From positions 1-22,795 of the forward strand of contig DOIX01000144.1 in the NCBI GenBank assembly GCA_003511885.1: a DNA stretch of 22,795 nt. The letters are read 5' to 3'. A model generated the notes under the pieces. That model was not told the DNA's origin and made no database searches. It was given only the letters and a program-made list of their open reading frames with translations. Numbering within the stretch: position 1 is the first letter of the stretch; each line of letters opens with the position of its first letter. Of this stretch, positions 5,879 to 15,039 are shown in pieces. A program made the position numbers and the translations under genes. The stretch is from Cyanobacteria bacterium UBA11153. GTDB lineage: Bacteria > Cyanobacteriota > Cyanobacteriia > Cyanobacteriales > Coleofasciculaceae.

Positions 5879-8230
5879 ATGATGAGCGGCATGAAACGCA
5901 GACAGTTTATTCAGTTTGCGGGGGGGGTTTTGGTAACGGCTGGGTTACATCAGATTAATCCCGGGCAGGAAGAAAAATCTGTGGCTATTGCGGCGGGAAA
6001 TAAGGCTCGGAAACTGGCATTACTAGTGGGTATTAATCGGTATCAACAGAGCAATCGCTTTCCGGATTTAAAGGGGGCGGTTACAGATGTGGAATTACAA
6101 AAACAATTACTGATTTATCGGTTTGGTTTTGAGCCAGAAGATATTCTGGTTTTAACTGATGAAAAAGCTACTCGGCAAGGGATTATTCAGGCTTTTGAGG
6201 ATCGTTTGATTGGGCAAGCACAGCCTGGAGATATCGTAGTATTTCATTTTTCGGGACAGGGCGATCGCATTTTGGATTCTGATGGGGCTGGAAGTAATGG
6301 TTTTATCGGTACTCTGGTGCCTTTTGATTGTGCCCCAAATTCTGATGGTGCGGTTGGGGATATTACTCAATCTCTGCTCTGGTTACTGATGGCGGGGATA
6401 AATACGGAAAAAGTGACGCTGGTTTTGGATAGTTGTTTTGCAGGGAGAAGTAGTCGAGGTGGGTTGGGTGTTATTTCTAAGTTTAATTCTGGTAAATATC
6501 GAGTGAGTCAAGAAGAAATTTCGGATCGAAATGGATGGTTAATGCGGTTAGGATTATCGAATAATGAGTTAAAAATACACCGGAATATTGGGATTCCTAA
6601 AGGAGTTATCATTTCAGGTGATGGAGGGGATGAATTAGCTAAAGAATTATTATTTAATGATGTGTATGCAGGGGCTTTTACTTATTGGTTAACGCAGTAT
6701 TTGTGGCAAGAAACTGGTAGCGAAAGGGTTGAAAGTGCTGTAATTAATATTAGTCGGGGACTGAAACGCTTTTCTAGTCAGTTTCCGGAATTAATAGTGA
6801 AATTTAATAGTGGAAATGAAAAGCAACCGACTTATTTTATTTCACCTCAAACGCCACCTGCCGAAGCAGCGATTACTAAAGTTATGGGTAATGTGGTGAC
6901 ATTATGGCTGGGTGGAATTAATCCAGAAAGTTTAGCGGCTTTCGATGGTGGGGCTATCCTGACAATTATCGATAATCTTGGGAATAAGCAAGGATTAGTA
7001 GAGTTAGAATCTCGTCAAGGTTTGCTGGGGCAAGGCAAAATTATCGAAGGATTATCTAATGGAGTAAAATCGGGAGTTTTACTTCAAGAAAGGATGCGGG
7101 GAATTCCCGACAATTTAACCTTGCGGATTGGGATCGATCCCTCTATGGCAAGAGATAAGGTGACAGTAAAATCTACCTTACAAGCTATTAAAGGCATAGA
7201 AATTATCGAGGAAGGGGAAATCGACTATATTCTCAGTCGGATGACGATTGCTTATCAAGATAAATTAAAGGAAAGAGAAAATAATCAGCAAAGGGCTATC
7301 CAGAAATCTCAGACACATAAGTCTAATTCATCCCAGAAATCAGATTTCTCAGTCAAAGAAATTTTTCACTTAAATTATGCCGCAGTCGGGACAATTCCAC
7401 CAGTTGGTAGTATTGGATTACTTTCACCAGAAATAGAGATAGTTCCCAACTCATTTGGTTTAGAAAATGAAACCATAACAAATGGAATAACACGTTTAAT
7501 TCCCAAACTTAAATCCTTACTCGCTGTGCGTTTAGTCAAACTAGCCCTCAATCCCAATTCTTCCCAACTTAACGCAGTTGCCAATATGACTTTAGAAGGA
7601 GAAGAAGGATTATTAATTGGAGAAGTAGGCACTTTGCGGTGTCCAACCTCTAACTTAACCAAACAAGCCGGGATTCGGCAAGAAAAACCAGTTAGATGTC
7701 CCAGTCATGGTAGCATCATCGGTGGATTTAGCGGAAATAGCGATAGCAAAAATATTCCCGCTCTCCCCGTCGGTACAAAGCTTCAGTTTCATATTACCAA
7801 TAACGAACTTCGCGATATTTATGGCTGTATTATAGTTATTGATTCCCATACTGAGATGACAGTTTTATTCCCCAATCAATGGACAGCCGCAGAAGATGTC
7901 ACGCGAATTAAACCAGAAGAAACATTACATGTACCCAACTTAACTAAAGATAATTTTTCTTTAGTTACTCAACCACCTGCCGGAATAGTAGAAGTACTGA
8001 TTATCGCCAGTAGCAAACCTTTAGAAAACACCCTAAAAGCCTTAAGAACAATTGCTTCTTCTAGAGGGCAGAAGGGTGGGCCAATAACTGTTGATACCGC
8101 TAACCAACCAACGGAGATAGTTACTAATTTACTAAACGATCTCGATGATAGCAATAGTTCTAATCCTCACATTTATCACCTAGATGCTACTCAGTTAGTA
8201 GTAATGTCTATCTCATTGGAAGTTATTTGA
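5879..8230 (+). CDS. Tat-exported caspase-like (C14/orthocaspase) protein with DUF4384-like domain
   Basis: The product has 783 residues. The start at ATG 5879 is chosen because GAGG lies 8 nt upstream; ATGs at 5882 and 5891 are alternatives, and an upstream TTG frame is less likely. MKRRQFIQFAGG (5-16) is a twin-arginine signal followed by a hydrophobic stretch, so it should cross the membrane folded. The caspase p20-like domain covers about 40-300: LALLVGINRY, IVVFHFSGQGDR, and DSCFAG with Cys186. In C14 enzymes the dyad His is in SGHGS; here it is Gln127 (SGQGD). The nucleophile is present but its His is not, so normal activity is doubtful. Residues about 625-715 (LQFHITNNELRDIYG ... MTVLFPN) resemble DUF4384, common at the C-terminus of cyanobacterial caspase-like proteins. 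The middle (300-620) is not recognised. The gene stands alone, convergent with mnmG. Cyanobacterial relatives are called orthocaspases or metacaspase-like, and their substrates are poorly known. Confidence 0.85.
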   Translation: MMSGMKRRQFIQFAGGVLVTAGLHQINPGQEEKSVAIAAGNKARKLALLVGINRYQQSNRFPDLKGAVTDVELQKQLLIYRFGFEPEDILVLTDEKATRQGIIQAFEDRLIGQAQPGDIVVFHFSGQGDRILDSDGAGSNGFIGTLVPFDCAPNSDGAVGDITQSLLWLLMAGINTEKVTLVLDSCFAGRSSRGGLGVISKFNSGKYRVSQEEISDRNGWLMRLGLSNNELKIHRNIGIPKGVIISGDGGDELAKELLFNDVYAGAFTYWLTQYLWQETGSERVESAVINISRGLKRFSSQFPELIVKFNSGNEKQPTYFISPQTPPAEAAITKVMGNVVTLWLGGINPESLAAFDGGAILTIIDNLGNKQGLVELESRQGLLGQGKIIEGLSNGVKSGVLLQERMRGIPDNLTLRIGIDPSMARDKVTVKSTLQAIKGIEIIEEGEIDYILSRMTIAYQDKLKERENNQQRAIQKSQTHKSNSSQKSDFSVKEIFHLNYAAVGTIPPVGSIGLLSPEIEIVPNSFGLENETITNGITRLIPKLKSLLAVRLVKLALNPNSSQLNAVANMTLEGEEGLLIGEVGTLRCPTSNLTKQAGIRQEKPVRCPSHGSIIGGFSGNSDSKNIPALPVGTKLQFHITNNELRDIYGCIIVIDSHTEMTVLFPNQWTAAEDVTRIKPEETLHVPNLTKDNFSLVTQPPAGIVEVLIIASSKPLENTLKALRTIASSRGQKGGPITVDTANQPTEIVTNLLNDLDDSNSSNPHIYHLDATQLVVMSISLEVI

Positions 8231-8408
8231 GGGAATTGGTGAATACTGCGATGGAGTGAATGAAAGTGGTGAGGATGTGGATGTATGGGGTTAGGATCTT
8301 CTTTTTTTCAGTCCTCAATAAAGGCATGAGGAGAAAACAGAAGATATAGTTTACAACAAAAGAGCAATCGCATTTTTTATCCCTCCGCAATCCCCCTGCC
8401 GAATTAAC

Positions 8409-8443
8409 AAAAAAAACCTTTGCGCCCTTTGCGTTAAAAAAAA
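8409..8443. repeat. AACGCAAAGG-type cyanobacterial repeat
   Basis: The minus strand reads AACGCAAAGGGCGCAAAGGTT flanked by T and A runs. It is a short relative of the repeats at 10564 and 12630. It lies in the 295-bp spacer between the convergent caspase-like gene and mnmG, in which I see no gene and no convincing terminator. Confidence 0.6.
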
Positions 8444-8525
8444 TTCCCATCTCCTCCAGCCCACCTCAAACTACCTATTTCTCGAACAAATAGTAAAGGC
8501 GCTAAAGCCCCTACTACGAACAATG

Positions 8526-10436
8526 TTAACGGACTCCTTGCAAAGTCCGACAACCCACTTCTAAATAAATCAGCAAGGCATTAATATCTGCTGGATTCAC
8601 GCCACCGATTCGCGAAGCTTGCCCAATGGTTAGGGGTTTGACTTTCATCAGTTTTTCGCGAGATTCTTTGGATAAGGTTTCAATAGCATCGTAATTCAAA
8701 TCCGGCGGTAATTGTCGATGTGCTTGACGGGAAACTTGGTCAATTTGATTTTGCTGGCGTTGGAGATATCCGGCGTATTTAATGTCAATTTCTGCACCGA
8801 ATTTTTCTACTTGATTTAGTTCTGGATTACCCAAGCCATATCGTTCTAAATCGACATAGTGGAAACCGGAACGGCGCAATAATTCTGCTAGTGTAATGGA
8901 ACCTTTGATCTTTTGTTCGGTATCGGTGGCTATGGCAATTCCTACTGCTTCATGTTCCTTAACTCTAACATCCTGAAGTCGCTCTTTTTCTGCGGCAATT
9001 TTAGCTTGTTTTTCGGTATATAATTGCCAACGACGGTTATCTATTAATCCGACTTCTCTACCTAAAGGAGTCATTCTACGATCCGCATTATCGGAACGTA
9101 ATAGTAACCGATATTCGGAACGACTGGTTAACATTCTGTAAGGTTCTCTTAAATCTTTAGTACACAAATCGTCGATTAAAGTACCGATATAACTTTCTTC
9201 GCGAGGCAAGATAATTTGTTCTTGATTCCGAACATATCGGACTGCATTTATTCCTGCGACAATACCCTGGGCTGCGGCTTCTTCATAACCAGTTGTGCCA
9301 TTAATTTGTCCAGCACAGAATAGCCCAGCAATTTTCTTCGTCATCATGGTAGGATAACACTGAGTTGCTGGTAAATAATCGTATTCCACCGCATAAGCTG
9401 GACGCAACATTGTGCAATTTTCTAAACCAGGTAAAGTCCGGAGTAATTGCAATTGTAAATTCTCTGGTAAACCAGTAGAAAATCCCTGGATATAGAGTTC
9501 GGGAATATCTCTACCTTCCGGTTCAATAAATATCTGATGACTATCCTTATCGGCAAAGCGAACAATCTTATCTTCAATACTCGGGCAATAACGGGGACCT
9601 TTAGCATCAACCCAACCGCCATATACGGGAGATAAGTGTAAATTTTCCCGAATTAATCGATGAGTTTCGGAAGTAGTCCGGGTGATATAACAACTCATTT
9701 GTTCCCTTTCCACCCACACCTCTGGATCGAAACTAAACCAACTAACTTCGGTATCTCCCGGTTGCGGTTCCATCTTACTATAATTTACAGATCTTTTATC
9801 TACCCGTGCCGGAGTTCCTGTTTTTAACCGTCCAGTTTCAAAACCTAACTTATTCAAAGTTTCTGTCAACCCAACAGCAGCAAATTCTCCCGCCCTTCCT
9901 GCTGACATTGATTTATTACCAACCCAAATAATTCCTCCCAAAAATGTCCCCGTAGTCAGAACAACTGTAGGGGATTGAAAAGCTACACCAAAATAAGTTT
10001 CAACTCCAATAACCTCGTCATTTTTTCCCAAAATCAAATCTGTTACCATCCCTTCTCTGATGGTAAGATTCTCTTGATTTTCCACAATTCCTTTCATCAC
10101 CGCCGCATATTCCCGCTTATCAGTTTGTGCCCGTAACGCCCAAACTGCGGGACCTCGCGACATATTCAGTACCCGCTTTTGTAAATAAGTGCGATCCGCC
10201 ATTTTGCCAATTTCTCCACCTAAAGCATCCACTTCATGGACGAGTTGAGATTTAGCAGGTGCGCCGACGGCAGGATTGCAAGGTTGCCACGCGATTTTGT
10301 CGAGATTTAAGGTTAGTAATAGGGTACGACAGCCTAATCTGGCGGCGGCGAGGGCGGCTTCGCATCCGGCGTGTCCGGCACCGACTACAATTACATCAAA
10401 TGCGTCTTGGAATTCTACGGGTGTTTGGGTAGTCAT
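8526..10436 (-). CDS. mnmG: tRNA uridine-5-carboxymethylaminomethyl(34) synthesis enzyme MnmG (GidA)
   Basis: MnmG works with MnmE to install the carboxymethylaminomethyl group (or aminomethyl) at C5 of wobble uridine 34 in certain tRNAs, using FAD, NADH and methylenetetrahydrofolate; it acts in the cytoplasm. The 636-residue length is normal. The FAD-binding loop is [12 protein letters not shown] (17-28, glycines 19, 21, 24). The signature region reads [23 protein letters not shown], with Cys53 matching the conserved N-terminal Cys; the usual GGPAK is [17 protein letters not shown] contains the second conserved Cys. Also present are [10 protein letters not shown] and the C-terminal helical domain ([25 protein letters not shown]) that contacts MnmE and tRNA. 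No strong ribosome binding site is seen before the ATG. It is a lone gene, oriented opposite to both neighbours, with 260 bp of upstream spacer. Confidence 0.97.
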   Translation of the reverse strand: MTTQTPVEFQDAFDVIVVGAGHAGCEAALAAARLGCRTLLLTLNLDKIAWQPCNPAVGAPAKSQLVHEVDALGGEIGKMADRTYLQKRVLNMSRGPAVWALRAQTDKREYAAVMKGIVENQENLTIREGMVTDLILGKNDEVIGVETYFGVAFQSPTVVLTTGTFLGGIIWVGNKSMSAGRAGEFAAVGLTETLNKLGFETGRLKTGTPARVDKRSVNYSKMEPQPGDTEVSWFSFDPEVWVEREQMSCYITRTTSETHRLIRENLHLSPVYGGWVDAKGPRYCPSIEDKIVRFADKDSHQIFIEPEGRDIPELYIQGFSTGLPENLQLQLLRTLPGLENCTMLRPAYAVEYDYLPATQCYPTMMTKKIAGLFCAGQINGTTGYEEAAAQGIVAGINAVRYVRNQEQIILPREESYIGTLIDDLCTKDLREPYRMLTSRSEYRLLLRSDNADRRMTPLGREVGLIDNRRWQLYTEKQAKIAAEKERLQDVRVKEHEAVGIAIATDTEQKIKGSITLAELLRRSGFHYVDLERYGLGNPELNQVEKFGAEIDIKYAGYLQRQQNQIDQVSRQAHRQLPPDLNYDAIETLSKESREKLMKVKPLTIGQASRIGGVNPADINALLIYLEVGCRTLQGVR

Positions 10437-10563
10437 GGTTCATAGTTAGAAGCAGGAGTTGCTTCTTTTATTGTAATGGTTTTAGGGATTTGAGTGGGGG
10501 TGAATTATAGGTTGCGATAGCTAAATCTGGAAATAGTCAGTACATTTGTATTCTAATTTTATG

Positions 10564-10618
10564 TTTTTTTAACGCAGAGGGATGCAGAGGTAGCGCAGAG
10601 GAATGCGGAGGTTTTTTT
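10564..10618 (+). repeat. AACGCAGAGG repeat, left flank of the ATPase/TOPRIM module
   Basis: Between a T-run and another T-run lie four degenerate copies of an approximately 10-base unit: AACGCAGAGG, GATGCAGAGG, TAGCGCAGAGG and AATGCGGAGG. An inverted counterpart with the same order and T/A-run borders is at 12630-12683. Confidence 0.75.
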
Positions 10619-10750
10619 GTCAGGTATTGAATGTTATTATGATAGTGTAAGTTGGATGAGATGGTGTGAGGTAAGCTTGGAGGTAAGTACAAATTATTGT
10701 ATAAATTATCTCAGCTATATTGCCTGGTTTTTGAGAAGTGGTATGGAAAT

Positions 10751-11884
10751 ATGAGAATTAAAGAGATAACTTATTGCGATCGCGAATTAGAATGGCAGTT
10801 TGAGCCTATACAATTTTCCAATCTTACTTTATTAGTTGGTGTGTCTGGGGTTGGCAAAACTCAAATTCTTCAATCAATCATGGCTATCCGAGGAATCGCT
10901 AATGGTCGTTCTTTGAATGGAGTGAAATGGAATATTAATTTTTCGACTATAAATAACTTAGAATATCGATGGCAAGGAGAATTTGAAACTGTGAAATCAC
11001 CTCCATTAATCCTAATGAATGAGGATGACAAACCAACCAATGATGATTTTAGAATTATTTCCGAACAGCTATCATTAAATGAAGAAATAATTATAGATAG
11101 AGATGACAATGGAATAAAATTTAAAGGTAAACTATTGCCAAAGCTATCACCATTTGAAAGTGTAGTTAGTATCTTAAGTGAAGAAGAAGATGTAGCACCA
11201 GTACAAAATGGATTTAATAAAATAATTTATAGCGATCAATCTAGCTCAGTTGATGCAGTCCATCGCCTTATGTATACCTCATTAACTAAAAAATATCTTT
11301 CTATAGAAAAAATTCAAAAAAGTAGATTGCCAACTCACATAAAACTTGCCTTGGCTTACAAGAATATTCCAGAAGTTTTTGAAAAAATAAAAAGAAGTTT
11401 TATCGAAATATTTGTTCAGGTGGAAGATTTAAAAATAGAACCATACGAAAATGAAGATTTGCCAGTAGTTTTTGCTGACTATCCGTTTGTTCACATTAAG
11501 GAAAAAGATGTCAATAATTGGATCGCACAAGATCGAATATCTTCAGGAATGTTTAGGACTCTCATGCACATTAGCGAACTATACTTGTCCCCTGAAGGCA
11601 CTGTGATTTTAATTGACGAATTTGAAAATAGTCTCGGTGTCAATTGTATTGATGTCGTGACTGAATTACTATTAGAAAATAGGAATATACAATTTATCAT
11701 CACCAGTCACCATCCCTATATTATTAATAATATTGGTATGGAATACTGGAAAATAGTGACTCGTAAAGGTGGTGTAGTCACAGCTAAAGATGCTAAGGAG
11801 TATAACATTGGTAACTCCAGACACCAATCTTTTATGCAGCTAATTAATCTTGACGCTTACAAAGAAGGAATACAAGTAGGATGA
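10751..11884 (+). CDS. AAA/ABC-type ATPase of a two-gene module (OLD/RloA/AriA-like)
   Basis: The 377-residue product has the parts of a RecF/OLD-type ABC ATPase: Walker A GVSGVGKT (30-37, Lys36), a signature-like DRISSGMFRTL before Walker B, Walker B VILIDEFE (Asp289, Glu290), and an H-switch in FIITSHHPYIIN. There is no fused nuclease domain, so activity probably lies in the partner gene. The frame extends upstream to a TTG at 10697, but ATG 10751 (MRIKEITYC) is preferred since the strand leading to Walker A starts there. The stop overlaps the next start as ATGA, so the two are co-translated. Composition is more A/T-rich than mnmG or the glycan genes, hinting at transfer. ATPase/TOPRIM pairs act in anti-phage systems such as PARIS (AriA/AriB) and AbiLi/AbiLii. 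A defence role is inferred from that architecture; no family-level search was possible. Confidence 0.85.
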   Translation: MRIKEITYCDRELEWQFEPIQFSNLTLLVGVSGVGKTQILQSIMAIRGIANGRSLNGVKWNINFSTINNLEYRWQGEFETVKSPPLILMNEDDKPTNDDFRIISEQLSLNEEIIIDRDDNGIKFKGKLLPKLSPFESVVSILSEEEDVAPVQNGFNKIIYSDQSSSVDAVHRLMYTSLTKKYLSIEKIQKSRLPTHIKLALAYKNIPEVFEKIKRSFIEIFVQVEDLKIEPYENEDLPVVFADYPFVHIKEKDVNNWIAQDRISSGMFRTLMHISELYLSPEGTVILIDEFENSLGVNCIDVVTELLLENRNIQFIITSHHPYIINNIGMEYWKIVTRKGGVVTAKDAKEYNIGNSRHQSFMQLINLDAYKEGIQVG

Positions 11885-12582
11885 ATCTATACTTTCTTGT
11901 AGAGGGAAAAAAAACAGAAAGAAAAGTTTATCCAGCTTGGCTAGCTTATCTTTTGCCAGAATTACGACAAGTTAAGAATTATCAAGAAGTCAATCGGAAT
12001 AATTATTACCTATTTAGTGGAGAAGGCTATCCTTCTATTATTTACGATCATCTGCCTAATGCGATTGAAGATATTACTTCCATTGGTAAATACAACTACC
12101 TAGTACTTTGTCTGGATGCTGAAGAAAATACAGTTGCCAATATTAAACAGGAAATTTATGATTTTATCCAAAGTAAAAATATCAAATTGGGAAATACCCA
12201 ACTGATTCTCATAATTCAAAATCGCTGCTTAGAGACTTGGTTTCTTGGAAATAAGAAAATTTACTCAAAAAATCCTCAAGGTAGCCCCTTGCTAGACTAT
12301 ACTCGTTATTACAATGTTGCAGAAAATTGTCCAGAGTTAATGGGTAAGTATCACGGATTTAATACTCATGCCCAATTCCACGAAGCTTATTTAAGATACT
12401 TATTCCACGAAAAGAATATTAACTATTCTAAACGAAATCCCGGTGATGTTTTAAAGGATTACTATCTAGAGCAATTATTAAAAAGGATTCAAGAGGAAGA
12501 ACAGCATTTGCCTTCATTCCAGATATTTATAGATTTTTGTAATACCATCCAACCTCAATTACAAAAAGTTGTGGAAAATTAA
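11881..12582 (+). CDS. TOPRIM / DUF4276-RloB-like partner protein
   Basis: A 233-residue protein. It begins MNLYFLVEGKKTERKVYPAW; the strand ending in E8-G9 with T12-E13 is the TOPRIM opening seen in DUF4276, RloB and AriB-type proteins. A second strand, YLVLCLDAEEN (residues 73-83, Asp79, Glu81), would supply the metal-binding acidic cluster, and LIIQNRCLETWFLG (110-123, Glu118, Trp120) matches the characteristic ExW motif that follows. The C-terminus contains YYLEQLLKRIQ and LPSFQIFIDF, helices also typical of the DUF4276 group. TOPRIM domains cleave nucleic acid or transfer phosphoryl groups with Mg2+, so this is the likely effector, controlled by the ATPase with which it shares an ATGA overlap. 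It is smaller than a typical AriB (DUF4435), so a distinct family is likely. It ends 48 bp before an inverted repeat. Toxicity or nuclease activity is inferred. Confidence 0.75.
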   Translation: MNLYFLVEGKKTERKVYPAWLAYLLPELRQVKNYQEVNRNNYYLFSGEGYPSIIYDHLPNAIEDITSIGKYNYLVLCLDAEENTVANIKQEIYDFIQSKNIKLGNTQLILIIQNRCLETWFLGNKKIYSKNPQGSPLLDYTRYYNVAENCPELMGKYHGFNTHAQFHEAYLRYLFHEKNINYSKRNPGDVLKDYYLEQLLKRIQEEEQHLPSFQIFIDFCNTIQPQLQKVVEN

Positions 12583-12629
12583 ACCAGGCAATTCCCTCAT
12601 TTCCGGTTGCATCAGAATTATTAAACCTC

Positions 12630-12683
12630 AAAAACCTCTGTGTACCTCTGTGCCACCCTCTGTGTACTCTGTGTTAAAAAAAA
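12630..12683 (-). repeat. AACACAGAG repeat, right flank of the ATPase/TOPRIM module
   Basis: The minus strand reads T-run, AACACAGAGTACACAGAGG, GTGGCACAGAGG, TACACAGAGG, then T-rich sequence. It mirrors the repeat at 10564-10618 in unit, order and borders, in the opposite orientation. Confidence 0.75.
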
Positions 12684-12721
12684 TATCTTATTCCCATAGC
12701 AATAAATTCGATATTACCATA

Positions 12722-13936
12722 CTAACCTTTGCCCTCCAACACCCGTTCATAAATCTTCGCCGCACCTTCCCAAGTATAATTCTCCTCAATAAAAGATCGC
12801 GCATTCCGAGATAACTCTTCTCTAAGTTTAGCATCCTCAAACAATCGGGTAACCGCCTCCACATATTCCGGGATAGAATTAGCACGAATTCCTCTCAACG
12901 GCACACCATCCCCATCAACATTTAATCCTTCCAAACCGCGATTGCTACCTACGACAGGTACTCCCGCAGCCATGGCTTCGAGGGTTTTTATTTTCATCCC
13001 AAATCCACTACGCAAAGGTACGACACAAACTGTAGCGCGATGCAAATATTCTGTCATAGAGGGAACTCTTCCCGTTACGGTAATTGCCGGATTTTCGGCT
13101 AATGCTAATACTTCGGGTGCGGGTTTAGAACCAACTAATGTTACTGTTGTATCGGGATATTTTTCTTGCAATCTAGGTAATATTTCTTTTCCTAATACGC
13201 AAGCACCATCAATATTTACAAAATAATCTAATCCACCACAGAATATAAGGTGATGTCCGCCTGGATCTGATTTTCGATAGGTAAATTCTGCTAAATCTAC
13301 TCCATTAGGACTAATTGTTACTTCACTATTGGAACTGAATTCTCGCATTTGTTGCCAATCTTCATCGGTGGTGACGACAATGTTGGAGAATTTTTGGACG
13401 GAATTTTTTTCGTAACGTTTGAGTAAAGGTAAGTATAATTTATCCCGTGACGGATTATCTGATGTTCCAGTTTCTAACTGATTTTTGCAAGTGCGATAAA
13501 CTGAACTATGGATATTAATGGCTGTTTTTAACTGTTTTTTCCATTCCGATCTAATGTAAACTTCATTAACACTATGTTCGCAGGTAATCGCGTCAAACTT
13601 TCCAGCGGCTACTGCTTCATCAATCCATTTTTGAATTTTGGGATCGTAGAGGTACATTACATTAGGTGGTGTTCCTTTTTGCAGAAATTCAGCAGTACGT
13701 TTAAGTTTAGCAATAATTCCGCCTTTTGCTTCTTTGGGACGAGGAAATACTATCACTTCTTCCACCCACTCACGCAATCCTGCAACTTCTGCATCTGTTA
13801 CTTCTGGTGGACGTTGGGTAATGATGGTAACTTGATGGTTTTGGGCAATATTTTTCAGTAAATTAAAGGTGCGATTGTGGGTTCCTCCTCGCGTTGGTGG
13901 ATAGGGAAAAGTGGAAGATATAGCAAGAATTTTCAT
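12722..13936 (-). CDS. Glycosyltransferase family 4 (GT-B fold)
   Basis: A 404-residue retaining GT4-type enzyme that would transfer a sugar from a nucleotide donor to a growing cytoplasmic glycan chain. The N-terminal acceptor domain begins MKILAISSTFPYPPTRGGTHNR with the Gly-Gly loop common in this family. The linker region has ISPNGVDLAEF, and the C-terminal donor domain has LIFCGGLDYFVN, VTGRVPSMTEYL, and VVPLRSGFGMKIKTLEAMAAGVP, where GFGMKIKTLEAMAAG carries the donor-binding Glu. No signal or membrane segments are seen, so it is cytoplasmic or peripheral. It is the last gene of the minus-strand arm, 116 bp after the GDP-mannose dehydratase, which may provide the donor. Donor and linkage cannot be read from sequence. 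The start is the first ATG of the frame; no good ribosome binding site is visible. Confidence 0.9.
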   Translation of the reverse strand: MKILAISSTFPYPPTRGGTHNRTFNLLKNIAQNHQVTIITQRPPEVTDAEVAGLREWVEEVIVFPRPKEAKGGIIAKLKRTAEFLQKGTPPNVMYLYDPKIQKWIDEAVAAGKFDAITCEHSVNEVYIRSEWKKQLKTAINIHSSVYRTCKNQLETGTSDNPSRDKLYLPLLKRYEKNSVQKFSNIVVTTDEDWQQMREFSSNSEVTISPNGVDLAEFTYRKSDPGGHHLIFCGGLDYFVNIDGACVLGKEILPRLQEKYPDTTVTLVGSKPAPEVLALAENPAITVTGRVPSMTEYLHRATVCVVPLRSGFGMKIKTLEAMAAGVPVVGSNRGLEGLNVDGDGVPLRGIRANSIPEYVEAVTRLFEDAKLREELSRNARSFIEENYTWEGAAKIYERVLEGKG

Positions 13937-13974
13937 TATTTTTGATGTAGAGTGGGGCTTAGTTAGTAGAAAAT

Positions 13975-14012
13975 GGGGGAATAGTTTTGATTTTTGAGTT
14001 TTAACTATCCCC
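13975..14012 (-). terminator. Possible hairpin between the dehydratase and GT4 genes
   Basis: ATAGTT (13981-13986) pairs with AACTAT (14003-14008), and GGGG (13976-13979) with CCCC (14009-14012), with one bulged A. Read on the minus strand the stem is followed by CATTTTCT, a weak T-run. It could partly terminate transcription after the dehydratase gene or just attenuate the GT4. Confidence 0.35.
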
Positions 14013-14052
14013 TATTATTAACGATTAGAGATTAGCCATTAATAATTAGCAA

Positions 14053-15039
14053 CTACCAGCTAGTATTGGACATTATTCTGTCTTCAATCTTCATTCTATC
14101 TTCCATCATCATTCGCACTACATCTGGCATTTTATATTGAGCTTGCCAACCTAATTTTTCTTTGGCTTTGGCTGGATTTCCCCAACTAACTGTTAAATCA
14201 GTTGGTCGTAACAGACTGGCATCGCTAACGACACGATCTTGCCAATCTAGTCCAATATACGCGAAAGTCTCAGCCACAAAGTCTTCTAGCTTGTAACTTT
14301 CACCAGTTGCGATCGCAAAATCATCGGCTTCGTCTTGCTGCAACATTAAATACATGGCTTCCACATATTCCGGTGCCCAACCCCAATCTCGTTTAATATC
14401 AATATTGCCTAAATAAAGTTTTTCTGTGCTTCCTCGAGCAATTCTGCAAGCAGTAGCGACAATTTTTTGGGTAACGAATCTTTGGGGCCTTAAGGGTGAT
14501 TCGTGGTTAAATAGAATTCCAGAACAGGCAAATAATCCGTAAGCTTCTCGATAGTTTGATACTTGCCAAAATGCGGCAGATTTAGCGACAGCATAAGGAC
14601 TTCGCGGACGAAATGGAGTCATTTCATCGGCAGCAGCTTCACCAATATCACCAAAACATTCACTAGAACCAGCATTATAAAATTTAATCTTTGCACCTGT
14701 AAAGCGAATGGCTTCTAAAAGATTTAATGTCCCTATAGAAATACTTTCTAGTGTTTCTACAGGTTGATCGAAGGAAAGACTTACTGAACTCTGTCCCGCC
14801 AAATTATAGACTTCATCTGGTTCGGTTTTATATAATATTTGTAAGACACTGCGAAAATCGGTGATCGAGACAGATTCTAGCTTTATTTGGTCGCGGATAC
14901 CCAATCGTACTAAATTTTGAAATGATGACATTTGTGCATCTCGCGATGTTCCATAGACTGTATAACCTCGATTTAATAGTAACTGGGCTAAATATGCTCC
15001 ATCTTGACCGGAAACTCCGCAAATTAGTGCTTTTTTCAT
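14053..15039 (-). CDS. gmd: GDP-mannose 4,6-dehydratase
   Basis: This enzyme converts GDP-D-mannose to GDP-4-keto-6-deoxy-D-mannose with bound NADP, the first step towards GDP-L-fucose, GDP-D-rhamnose and related deoxysugars. The 328-residue product is a standard extended SDR. The NADP loop is GVSGQDG (8-14), the catalytic set is Ser125-Ser126-Glu127 with Tyr149 and Lys153 (SPYAVAK), and SSFQNL and NHESPLRPQRFVTQKI match conserved GMD segments. DIKRDWGWAPEYVEAMYLML and RPTDLTVSWGNPAKAKEKLGW near the end are also typical. The last residues (MEDRMKIEDRIMSNTSW) are encoded by an imperfect repeat and look like a non-conserved tail. The gene lies 99 bp after a GT2 and 116 bp before a GT4. No GDP-fucose synthase or rhamnose reductase is in the window. 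Confidence 0.93.
   Translation of the reverse strand: MKKALICGVSGQDGAYLAQLLLNRGYTVYGTSRDAQMSSFQNLVRLGIRDQIKLESVSITDFRSVLQILYKTEPDEVYNLAGQSSVSLSFDQPVETLESISIGTLNLLEAIRFTGAKIKFYNAGSSECFGDIGEAAADEMTPFRPRSPYAVAKSAAFWQVSNYREAYGLFACSGILFNHESPLRPQRFVTQKIVATACRIARGSTEKLYLGNIDIKRDWGWAPEYVEAMYLMLQQDEADDFAIATGESYKLEDFVAETFAYIGLDWQDRVVSDASLLRPTDLTVSWGNPAKAKEKLGWQAQYKMPDVVRMMMEDRMKIEDRIMSNTSW

Noticed and set aside
7375..7662. Minus-strand open frames inside the caspase-like, mnmG and glycosyltransferase genes
   Set aside because: They lie opposite well-supported coding sequences and show no recognisable motifs.
8281..8340. CCTCA/TGAGG stem after the caspase-like gene as a terminator
   Set aside because: The stem is followed by A-rich, not T-rich, sequence on either strand, and only 5 bp pair.
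10697..10750. TTG-initiated N-terminal extension of the ATPase
   Set aside because: The extension has no motif, and the fold's first strand begins at the ATG at 10751.
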